32,825 nt of DNA, from assembly GCA_900618425.1 (NCBI GenBank), contig UZAN01040659.1, forward strand, positions 27,012-59,836. The letters run 5' to 3'. Position 1 is the first letter of the stretch. Each line of letters begins with the position of its first letter. This DNA comes from Echinostoma caproni (Eukaryota; Platyhelminthes; Trematoda; Plagiorchiida; Echinostomatidae). Positions 21,377 through 29,893 of the stretch are shown one piece after another. Below the pieces are notes generated by a model. That model saw only the letters and a list, made by a program, of their open reading frames with translations, had not been told where the DNA came from and made no database searches. The position numbers and the translations under genes are program-made.

Positions 21377-24300
21377 CGTATATATATTTCCACCAATCCA
21401 CTAAAAAACCTTTAATTTTTCAATGATGTTTAACAACGGGATGAGTACAACATACAATAAGTTCATTACTATGTTTCACCTCAATAACTGGCTAGTAACT
21501 ACGCTTCTGAATAAATTCAATGAACTAAGAACTGATGTTCTTTCCATCGACTTGTCTGATCGATGACTGAGTCTAAGTGTTCTCTTACTGACCACTTTTT
21601 TCTGTGTGATTCTGGAAAAATTGTGTGCTGTAAAAACATTATTTCTGAAGCAATACTTGTTGTGACAACGAATCGACTTTGTTTTGTTTCGTTCATTGGA
21701 TGAAATGAAGTTAAGGCGTCACTGGTTGTGGTTGCTAGGCCATTTACGAAACTTCATCTCTATGATTCCCCCCAACAACGTGAATATGCCCATGATCTAT
21801 GGATTGAAAAGAGCACCGTTCCGAGTACACCGGAAGAACCGAGTTTATCTCTGGCTGTGGTTAATGTATGGTCCTTGTTTTACACTTCAAAGCGATAGCT
21901 TCTCAGGACAAACCTGAAATACCATACCATTGTTTCGTCTTTAAGTTTGGAACAAATATGATCCCCTGCAAATTGTGGCATTTCTGTTCCATATCAGCTC
22001 ACCATAGTTTTTAATCCCGGTCTTCAACCCTCAGGCAGTTGCCCTGGTATCACCTGTCGACTGAAAATTTACCACATTCTAGGCCGGGTCAGATCTTGCT
22101 TCTCATTAAATCCGATTAACAACACAATCTGGATTGCTGGATTTTGTGTTGGAGAGAGAGCGGGAACAACTTCCTACGTTCACCGTGGCACTAATTATTG
22201 CCAATCCATCGATAGCTCCCTAGTGGTGTTCTTCTGGCTTGACTTAGGATCTATTTGACTTGGTCATCTTACTCTGGCAGTCATTATCACTTGCTTCAGC
22301 TTCGAACAGCGGGAAGACCACCATTCGCTGTAGATGATAATCCCATAAACGGTTCTGTGTCGTTGTCCACCGAGCGTCGACCGATTCACACCGTTGTATA
22401 CGCATTGCGAAACGCACGCGAACAACAGACGAAAAAGGGTAAACTATGTGAAAAAAGATCGAACTACGGACCATCGCAAACAGGGGTGTCAACAAAGAAG
22501 AGCCACGTGTTGTATAATGCTTGGACTAAGCAGAATATGACTGATTGGAAGTGGTTAAGCAAAAACGACAGGGTATGAATCACCCAATCGAGTATCTGAT
22601 GAATGGAACGTCTGACGCTCGTTAATTTGGACATAAAGTAAGGTACGGAGCTTGTTGATATTGAGATCAACTTTCCAAACCCATTTACAAAACGGTTCAA
22701 TGCTGATCTTCATATATATGATTTTACAGCGAAATACAACAAAAACCATTAGGATATCGATTGACTTCCTTCTCATCACCACATATCACAAGAGGAAGGA
22801 AAGCTGAGTGGATGTACCGTGAGATGTTACGAGCACGATTCTTAACGGTCGCACTTCGAGAGGTCCGATCCTTTATACTGGTATGAATCGGTATGAATCA
22901 CCAGTGCCTGTAGGTCTAGCAATCTGATTTCATTCCACTATCTGATAGGCATTGGTTACCCACAGTCCATCCATATAAAAGCTTCCATCCCAAAGATAAC
23001 ATAATGAATTTAGATAAACTGACAGAGATGAATACCAGTGTAAGTGAACCATACTGTGTGCATGATGTCATTAGTGAATGTGCAGATAGTGAGGTTCCAA
23101 CCGCGAAGAATCACCGTGGATTATTTCACTCACGACTGAAATAGATGCCAATGGAGATTCGTATATTGGTGAAAATTGTTCACTCTGATCTCTGTGTGTA
23201 TGTCGATTCTATTTCTCATTCCACAGAAATTCACATGAATGAAAAATGTATAGTGTCATTTACTAAAACGAACGTCTTATACTAGTCACGAGTGCTCATC
23301 TATTTTAGATATTGCATGTCGAAGGTTTCTGACTCCTCGGATCAAAGTGTATCCTTTAACGGAACACGTTCATGCTTAGAGTTTACTGCGTTCGCTGGAA
23401 TGCGGGTACTGGTATTAACGGCAAGATGACAGCTACTCAGAAAAACGTACGTATCATTTTTCATTTTTGTTTGATGTATTTCGCTCAGTCTATAAATATT
23501 TTTATTCGAAAGTACACCGGTATTTCAGGAAATCTGACTAGTTTCGCAGTACCAACCGAATGACAGCATCACACATTGCGGTGGTTTGCGTTCCCCAGTA
23601 AGTGTCTGGACATCTGCAAAACTTAAATACACAATAGTATTTGACATAAATATAGTACATCTCTGTTTTGAGATGAACTAATGGGATAAAAGTCGACTCA
23701 AGCCTTATATCCTTACTCGCATTTCGTTACAGAGATGCTGACTTTAACATGTAATCAAGTCGAATGATGTTATTTGAGATTTTCAATGCTGTAAATGCCA
23801 CAAGATTCCATCACGATTCAACTGTTCCAGAAAATGACATAAATTTGCCAGCGTCCTAGTTTAGCTCAACTAACATCTTGCTGTTTTATTTGATCTCAAG
23901 CATTATCTGAATGTTGTCAACAGAGTTACATTTGTATATATACAATCTACTGAATGCGTTAAGCGTAGCAGCTCCTTTGGGGAGTGAATCACTACTCCCA
24001 TAACGCAGTGTTGAAGTTGGGTGTGAGAATCAAACCAACCTCTCTAACTTTTCAGTACATCGAGAAAATAGCGCTCGACTCCTGCAAGAAGCCTTTTTCG
24101 TACCACCGAGTGAGTTAACAGAAAATACGTTTATTTAATTAATTAATATGTTTAATTCGTCAAATGAAACTTTATTTAAAGCTGGGATGAAACTCGTTAA
24201 GTGATAACCCTACGATTATGTATAGAACAATAAACAAATCATTGAAATGAATGAATTGGGGAGGCGTTTACCGGAGGACAATCGTAGAATCGAAGCATGT

Positions 24301-24727
24301 TTTAGTGACAAAAGTGCACAGAGTCCTTGTGCCATGATAACCACATAAGAAGTTGTCATTGGACAGTGATATAAAAGGGCGCATGTGCACAGCTAATGAA
24401 CTATCTTGGGAGTAAAACTCTAGTGCAGTGCTTTCTGAGTCTAAGATCCACCGAATGGACGGTGGTTTGTGCGTGATGATCGTGTCCGAAAGATGGTCAT
24501 TGGACCTAAAACGTTCATGATTTGAGCAGATATGCAACAAGTTGCAAAACGTCGTGAAATTTGTCGCCTCCATGAGCTCTACATGTGACAGGTTACAGCG
24601 GCCTTACTTCACGTATATCGTACATTCAACGCAAGATCGATCACACCGACTCAGTACAATCTCACGAAGTCGATGCAATCAACCTTGACTTAGCAATTTC
24701 TGTCATCAGTATCTTCATACTCATGAG
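21377..24727. other. Spacer without recognisable genes
   Basis: About 3.4 kb. Frames of 63 to 107 codons (for example 22255-22578 plus and 24268-24573 minus) show no motif I recognise. A plus-strand frame from 21684 includes RRHWLWLLGHLRNF, faintly like the RTE 'RLRWLGH' block, but the rest does not fit. A small hairpin (GGGAGT/ACTCCC) lies at 23980-23999. Confidence 0.45.
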
Positions 24728-24909
24728 TAGTCAACATACATTAATAAAACGTTCTCCTGAACTCAGATATTCATTGACTACTCATCTGTGAATTCACAGC
24801 ATTTTTATCAGTGAATTTTCTAGTTATCGTGACCAAAGAAGACAAATATTCTTAGTGCTGAAAAAAATATCTGAGTTCAGGAGAACGTTTTATTAATGTA
24901 TGTTGACTA
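24728..24909. mobile_element. MITE with perfect terminal inverted repeats and TA target duplication
   Basis: A 42-bp arm at 24730-24771, beginning GTCAACATACATTAATAAAA, is repeated without mismatch in reverse complement at 24866-24907. TA flanks both sides (24728-24729 and 24908-24909), the target duplication of Tc1/mariner elements. The 94-bp centre has no coding capacity and contains a 14-base palindrome at 24786-24799. The total is 178 bp without the TA. Perfect arms mean a young insertion or a constrained fold. It is non-autonomous, and no source transposase with this end is visible in the window. Confidence 0.8.
24786..24799. repeat. 14-base palindrome inside the MITE
   Basis: CTGTGAATTCACAG lies in the loop between the MITE arms. 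In a folded single strand it would form a second small hairpin at the tip of the 42-bp stem. Confidence 0.6.
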
Positions 24910-25179
24910 TCCAATTTTCTCTATCTTACTAATGTCCGTCTGAGTCCAACTATCAGGCAGAATTCAGACTCGATACGGTTGCCTGCATCTTTTGCATTAG
25001 AATCATCATGGCCTGCATAATAATTTAGTTCTTCTGTATTTATATTAAAACACTAGGAAGTCAAGTCAGTTGTGGCTTATGCACTCGGATGGGTGAATTT
25101 TCAGCATTTACACCATATTTGTGGATTCAAATTTACAAAATCATTACATGATGAAACTGAAAGCAGTAGATTGTGTTTG
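24910..25179. other. Short spacer between MITE and Jockey/CR1-type element
   Basis: No gene recognised. It may include the 3' UTR of the minus-strand retroelement that begins at 25180, but no poly-A-like tail or tandem repeat marks its end. Confidence 0.4.
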
Positions 25180-25395
25180 TCAATGCAGCAAGCATTTGCG
25201 CAGTTCTGTGAAAATTTGCTCCTTGTCAGTAAGTAGACGTGCTAGATATGACAGAACAGAATTACCAAAAGCAGAGGTACGAGCAAATAGAAGTTTAAAT
25301 CTTGAGCGTGTGGATGATGTAGATACAGCTTTGAAAATTTGTAGTGTAATGGGTGGTAAATGTCTGAGAGTATTTTGGCAGTGAAACTTTCGCAT
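25180..25395 (-). pseudogene. C-terminal tail of the Jockey/CR1-type reverse transcriptase
   Basis: The frame reads FHCQNTLRHLPPI, then RSRFKLLFARTSAFGNSVL, then YLARLLTDKEQI. It matches the 'R..FARTtRfrNSFvPY.ARLL' tail of Jockey/CR1-type proteins. It is in another frame from the RT core upstream, so one frameshift lies at about 25.40-25.45 kb. The stop is at the left end of the frame. Confidence 0.75.
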
Positions 25396-25449
25396 ACTTG
25401 TAGGTGTCTATCTATGATAGAATCCGCGAGTTTATCCCTGACAATGCAA

Positions 25450-26627
25450 CTACATGTAGAAATGTGTTTCAGAGATTTCGCCTGTATAAAAGTCTTTCTT
25501 CAACATGCCGGGAAAAATTACTGGGGAGCAAAACAACCAGTAGGAGAGCACGCATGCATTCACAAACCTAACAATCAGATTATGGGGAACAGAAAGTAAT
25601 CTCAATCGGAGTGAGAAATATGAAAGCTTTCTAACTTTACAGAATGTGTTTTGAACATGCATTGACCATGATAAAATGTGTGATAAGATAACGCCAAGGT
25701 ATTTTACTACTGTTGATTTCGGCACGGATTGTTGATTGACAGAGAGGGTGGGGAACCTATCTATAAGGGCTGAAGATGGTACATCGGCCAATAGGGAAAA
25801 TACAACATCTTGACATTTAGAGGCATTCAATGAGACGGAACGGGACAGGGACCAAGTGACAACGTCGTTCAGCTTGCTTTGAATTTCTGAAGCCTCTTCA
25901 GGAGTTGATGCTTTGCAACCTAAAACAACTTCATCTGCGTATTTAAAGCCAATGAATGCAGGAGGAATAGGAAATTTTTTGACATACATTGAAAAGAAGA
26001 ATGGGGAAAATATTGCACCTCGCAGAGCACCAGAGGAAATTGGGTGAGTGGAGGGAGTTGAGGCACGTATACTGCCTTCTGTTTGTGAAATAATCGCAGA
26101 TCAATCTGCTAACGTTTGGATTAACATCATTTTCGGTAATTAGGTTGAGCAATACTGATCGATCAAGACTGCCGAAAGCGTTTTTTAGTCTAAGAACAGC
26201 ATTCTGACGGTCTTACTTTTTTATCTAGTGCAGAAATTATTGAGTGAACAAGGTATGCAACAGCATCAAGTGTTGAGCGCGAAGAACGATATACATATTA
26301 ACGTATGTCATCTTCTTCCGACTCAGTGACAACCCACGGTAATAAGCATCTCTCAAATAATTTGAGCATGACTGACGTGCAGGGGATGGGACGATACTTC
26401 CCAGGTTCCTTTTCAGGAACGGGAGTTATCTTGGCCAGTCTCCAAATATCAGGGATTTTTCCGCTTATCAGACAGTCATCGAATATTTTTGACAATGGGG
26501 TTGAAAGGGTGTCCGCACATACTTTGAGTACTATGGGTGATGGTTCATCCGAGCCCGATGCTTTATTCAACTTAGTTTTCACTAGCTGTTTCAGGACTGT
26601 GGCGGGTTGGACAGTTGGTGTCAGCAT
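25450..26627 (-). pseudogene. Reverse transcriptase of the Jockey/CR1-type element, catalytic Asp lost
   Basis: Blocks in order: LNKASGSDEPSPIVLK, then WRLAKITPVPEKEPGKYRPI, the latter being the strongly conserved 'A.itPv.K....YRPIs' block. YFTNRRQYT follows in the 26152-25943 frame. After a frame change come GALRGAIFSP, then FKYADEVVLGCK. The catalytic pair YADD reads YADE at 25941-25930, so the second metal-binding Asp is replaced by Glu. VKYLGVILSHILSWSMHV completes the palm. Up to the frameshift near 26.0 kb much of the domain is still open, suggesting moderate age. Confidence 0.85.
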
Positions 26628-26823
26628 AAAGCTGACTATGTCTGGCAGGGCAGTGCAGTGTGAAACTGGACTAAACTCAGAATTTAGTCTTCTTCATCGT
26701 CGACAGTTTCCTTTTTTTGTTTTTATTGCTACTGCCACACAATCGGTTGATAGCCCTCCACACGCCACGACAACTAGAGTCTCCCAGGACAGTGTCGATG
26801 TACAATTTCCTCAACCGATTTAT

Positions 26824-27063
26824 TTACGCTTTGATCGAAATTGTTAGCAGCTTAACATGGATTCTTTGTCCATGCTTATAGGCTTGTGCTTTCCGCCTGC
26901 GTAGCTGCTTGGGTAGCGATGATGAAGATCTGTCTCCATGGATAAAGACCGTTTCTAGTGGGCAACATTGGTTAAAACAGAAATTAAGGTAGTCCTTAAC
27001 ATGTTCACAGAGGACAGAAAGGTTTTGATCGGGAAACACCGAAAAGTCTGTCGTGGTAATCAT
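26824..27063 (-). pseudogene. EN-RT linker of the Jockey/CR1-type element
   Basis: This is a basic stretch (KQLRRRKAQAYKHGQRIHVK) after a Phe/Cys-rich segment (NFCFNQCCPLETV). It corresponds to the region linking the endonuclease to the reverse transcriptase in these elements, where 'P.wf...i..l...r...' is typical. Confidence 0.6.
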
Positions 27064-27164
27064 GGATCTTAGCCTTTCTAGATTCTCTGATGAACAATTT
27101 CTTTGACTCTATCTTGGAAGGCCTTCTTAAAAATGTGTATCGGTTAGTTTTGCTGCATACAGTG

Positions 27165-27790
27165 GGACATACTTTTAAGATACAATGATCTGAATTGCTC
27201 AGAGGAGCACGTTGATGGACTTCAAAAAATGCGGTCTGTTTGTAAAAACGAAATCAAGTTGTAAATTGAGTCTGGTAGGAAAATGTACCAAATTTTGTAG
27301 ACCCAGTGTGATGAGGAATGTTACATCATGTATGTTGGGATCACCAACAAATTTCCACAAAGAGTCACTTGCTTTTGATATTATGGAGGTAAAAAAATGT
27401 CAGACAAACTATTTATGTCAGCCACTGATATTGATGGCGACTGGTAAAAGTTTCCAAGAAGTATGGAATGAAACCCACGCAAGAAAACAGGGCTTACATT
27501 CGACGACGTGACAACTGATTTTATCCGATGAGCATTCAAATATGATAGCGGTTGATTTACTCCAGTCGTCGCTAACGTAACTTGCAACACCTCCACCTCG
27601 TTTACGGACACTCGCGGGACGGTCAACCCGATACAATTTATATCCATCCACTTGTACACTTTCACTAGGGATTTCTTCGTGCAGCGACGATTCCTGAAGC
27701 ACAATAATTCCCAGGTTTTTGTACTCCTTTTTCCGTGTGATATCTACTACCTCGACTTTTCCCAACAGCGAACGAACATTGCTGGTTAAA
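27165..27790 (-). pseudogene. Endonuclease domain of the Jockey/CR1-type element
   Basis: ILTSNVRSLLGKVE at the N-terminal side gives the metal-binding Asn of this fold. LGIIVLQESSL holds the catalytic Glu (normally ETWL). RKRGGGVASYVSDDW is the 'GGG..' strand. After a frame change comes WKFVGDPNIHD, where GDFN is expected, so the Phe of that motif is changed. It ends with LQLDFVFTN, the 'LDLvfTN' strand. Nearly all expected blocks are present. Confidence 0.8.
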
Positions 27791-28197
27791 ATGCATTCGA
27801 CTGGTGCTGCACTGTCTGAGAGCTCGAAACATCAAATTTTCGACAAATATGTTATTCAACAAAACGACCAACATAAAGCGTTCGCATTGTTTCTGATACA
27901 ATAAACTACTCAAGACATTGAGTTTTGCCTATTCGTTCTCACGTTTCCCCGACAACGGTTCCATCTAAGTGATGCACACACCTCGATGTGCATCGATGTT
28001 TACTAGTGATCAGTGCCGATCGGAGCATTTCCGTGAAAATGAAGTTACGAAACAAGTTAAGACCTGAATTACACAACTTGTGAACAGTTGCATAGGATTA
28101 GTCGCAAGCAGCCTGAGTGCATGGTTGATTGGATGAACCTAACATTTTGTGTGAAGAGTGACGGATGGTCACATGAAATGATAAGAAATATGGTAAA
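27791..28197. other. Spacer between two retroelements
   Basis: About 0.4 kb. No gene recognised. Neither a hammerhead-type catalytic core (CTGATGA ... GAAA), sometimes found in Penelope repeats, nor a poly-A tail was seen here. Confidence 0.4.
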
Positions 28198-28403
28198 TTC
28201 AAACAGCAGTCAAAATCATTTTTATATAACCAGTGAGATAACTACCGTGAAATGAAGACATGATTGCTAATCAAAACGCACAATACGACACAGTAAAACA
28301 AAGGCTAACACCAAGGCAAAGCTAATGTGATTAACCATTCACGTTGTTTACATAGATCGGGATTGAGGGTATGAATGGCTAGAGCCTCGGCAAATTTCAG
28401 CAC
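28198..28403 (-). repeat. Inverted copy of the Penelope-like 3' end
   Basis: Read on the minus strand, this stretch matches the 3' end of the Penelope-like element at 29662-29893, including the peptide KFAEALAIHTLNPDLCKQRE and about 95 bases of following non-coding sequence that are nearly identical (for example GATTAGCAATCATGTCTTCA). The downstream copy has an insertion of about 25 bases after its coding end. The copy ends a few bases before the plus-strand reverse transcriptase begins, so the two halves face each other. Confidence 0.9.
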
Positions 28404-28410
28404 GGTCAAT

Positions 28411-28842
28411 TTACCCCAACATGCATTAGCAAAGTGGTTATCTAAAGTTCTGGTACCGGTGAGAGATTCCGTTGCTCGACGTAGTGTCAAAGACAGCTTT
28501 GAGATGAGTAAACATCTGACCCAGAGAAATATCCAACGAAAACAGATGTTTACAATGGATATCAAATCCCTATTCATACATGTTCCGCTGCATGAGACCA
28601 TCGGGATTATTTGTAAGACAATTGAGGAAAAGAAATTGCAGGTCAGGTTACCCATCAGTGAATTATCATGACTGCTACTTTTATGCACGTCAAATGTTAA
28701 ATTTTCGTTCCTCGGACAAGGATATCGGCAGATAGATGTGGTCGCCATGGGTAGTCCGCTAGGACCAATTCTTGCGGATATTTTCCATGGTCACCTAGAC
28801 GGAAAGCTTGAAGAAGATATATCTTCGTTACAAGCCATATGA
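28411..28842 (+). pseudogene. Penelope-like reverse transcriptase, first half
   Basis: In one frame, interrupted by TGA at 28669-28671, the protein reads LAKWLSKVLVPVRDS, then VKDSFEM, then FTMDIKSLFIHVPLHETI (first catalytic Asp), then NVKFSFLGQGYRQIDVVAMG, then GSPLGPILADIF (28750 onward), and stops at 28840-28842. These are the ordered Penelope RT blocks. The 'RYVDD' block that should follow LEEDI is not present: the sequence gives only a YLRY-like trace in another frame and runs into the LNSIHPNI block by 28.87 kb. The second catalytic Asp pair is therefore deleted. Confidence 0.85.
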
Positions 28843-28862
28843 AGGAAGACGGGTAAAACCTA

Positions 28863-29413
28863 TTTAATCGACTCAACAGCATTCACCCCAACATCAAGCT
28901 AACTCGTCGCGATGAACAGGACGATCGCATTGAGTTTCTAGATATAAACATTAATCGTCGACCAGATGGATCAATTAAAAGATCTATCTTCCGGAAGAAC
29001 ACTCGATCTGGGCAATATTTGCATTTCACGAGTTTCATCCCCGTGCGATGCAAAATTAGTCTCGTTCGCACACTATTTCATCGGGCACGTGAAATATGCT
29101 CCGAGGACTCTATAAATGACGAAATTCAACTCTTAATGGAAATTCTGTACGTAAACGGATATCCATTTGCATTCATCGCCAAACATTGCAAAGCATCACC
29201 AAAAGTAGAAAAAACAATAACTGCTCCCAAAATGAAAGCTTTTTTGAAGTTATCATTCAAAGGCGATGACGTGATTGAATTAGTCAGCCAGCGGCTGAAC
29301 TCTGCCGTCAAGCATGTCTACTACGCAGTTTACCCAGTCATTGTCTTCACTACCATCCGGATACCATCGACATCGGTGAAAGAACCATTGCCCCCCCCTC
29401 CGCCAAATCAAAC
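28863..29413 (+). pseudogene. Penelope-like reverse transcriptase, second half and linker
   Basis: This frame is shifted relative to the first half. It reads NRLNSIHPNIKLT, IEFLDININRRPDGSIKRSI, FRKNTRSGQYLHFTSFIPVR, then RAREICSEDS, NGYPFAFIAKH and KLSFKGDDVIELVSQRL. These are the thumb and linker blocks of the family ('LPFLDv.i.r..dGs', 'yRK.T.tgqYL.f.S..P', 'NGYP..fi'). A run of C at 29391-29399 lies shortly before the next frame change. Confidence 0.85.
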
Positions 29414-29635
29414 TGCATTTACCAATTCAAGTGTGGATGCTCAGTCGTCGACATAGGCAGGACAGAGAGGCAGTTACGTCACCGAACGGTCGAACACATC
29501 CCGGTGTGGCTTAGGAAAGCGATGGACGACAAGTTCAAAACTGTTACGTCATCAAATGAGCAGAAAAGACTAAGATCTTCAATAACACAACACTTATTCG
29601 AACAAAAACATTGTCAATCCAACTCACACATTTAA
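29414..29635 (+). pseudogene. GIY-YIG endonuclease domain of the Penelope-like element, altered
   Basis: The frame begins CIYQFKCGC (the 'GIY' strand with the Cys pair of this family), continues DIGRTERQLRHRTVEHIPVWL and stops at 29633-29635. The second hallmark should read YIG; here it is DIG at 29450-29458, so the conserved Tyr is lost. The Arg of GRT and the EH pair remain. The frame shift from the preceding linker is caused at or just before the C-rich tract. Confidence 0.85.
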
Positions 29636-29893
29636 GGTCATTTAAAACAATAAACACAAAGTTACTGAAATTTGCCGACGCTCTAGCGATTCGTACCCTC
29701 AAACCCGATCTATGCAAACAACGTGAATGGTTAGCTCACATTCGCTTTGCCTTGATGATTACCCGTCCCACCGACCCACCCTCTCCCGTTCTTTGTATTA
29801 CTGTGTCGTATTGTGCGTTGTGATTAGCAATCATGTCTTCATTTCACGGTAGTTATCTCACTGACTATATAAAAATGACTTTGACTGCAGTCT
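29611..29893 (+). repeat. Penelope-like 3' end, direct-orientation copy
   Basis: A third frame encodes NTKLLKFADALAIRTLKPDL and CKQREWL, the conserved end of the protein, followed by about 100 bases of 3' non-coding sequence. It is the partner of the inverted copy at 28198-28403. The two copies differ by scattered substitutions and one block of about 25 bases, so they have diverged for some time or came from different source copies. Confidence 0.85.

Larger units (their letters stand above)
25180..27790 (-). mobile_element. Jockey/CR1-type non-LTR retrotransposon, nearly complete second ORF
   Basis: On the minus strand the pieces follow one another without large gaps: endonuclease (27790-27165), linker (27063-26824), reverse transcriptase (26627 to about 25450) and C-terminal tail (25395-25180). 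The whole, 2.6 kb, is close to full length for an EN-RT protein of this type. Frame changes occur at least between the EN halves, near 26.0 kb and near 25.4 kb, and some stops are present. I found no upstream ORF1, so it is probably 5'-truncated. The motif wording differs from the element at 18.0-19.7 kb, so it is a separate family. Confidence 0.85.
28198..29893 (+). mobile_element. Penelope-like retroelement with an inverted 5' copy of its 3' end (lineage B)
   Basis: This unit consists of an inverted 3'-end copy (28198-28403), a truncated reverse transcriptase (28411-28842 and 28863-29413), a GIY-YIG endonuclease (29414-29635) and the 3' end (29611-29893). Partial direct or inverted terminal copies are a known habit of Penelope-like elements and are usually explained by template switching during reverse transcription. 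The coding part is 5'-truncated, with the RT starting at LPQHALAKWL. It contains an internal stop at 28669-28671, at least two frameshifts and a deletion over the catalytic site. Confidence 0.88.

Noticed and set aside
21684..21917. Further RTE-like coding (LLGHLRNF)
   Set aside because: Only a few residues resemble the family and the frame does not continue the RTE tail.
22597..22620. CTGATGA core suggesting a hammerhead ribozyme
   Set aside because: No GAAA core or pairing stems follow at the required distance. Other partial cores (for example near 27085) also fail.
25121..25384. 87-codon plus-strand frame
   Set aside because: Antisense shadow of the retroelement C-terminal tail read on the minus strand.
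26305..26847. 180-codon plus-strand open frame, the longest in the window
   Set aside because: It is antisense to the Jockey/CR1-type reverse transcriptase start, and the minus strand carries the conserved blocks.
28305..28748. 147-codon minus frame
   Set aside because: Only its last 35 residues are meaningful (inverted Penelope-like 3' end); the rest is antisense to the plus-strand RT.
29126..29311. 61-codon minus frame
   Set aside because: Shadow of the Penelope-like linker coding region on the plus strand.
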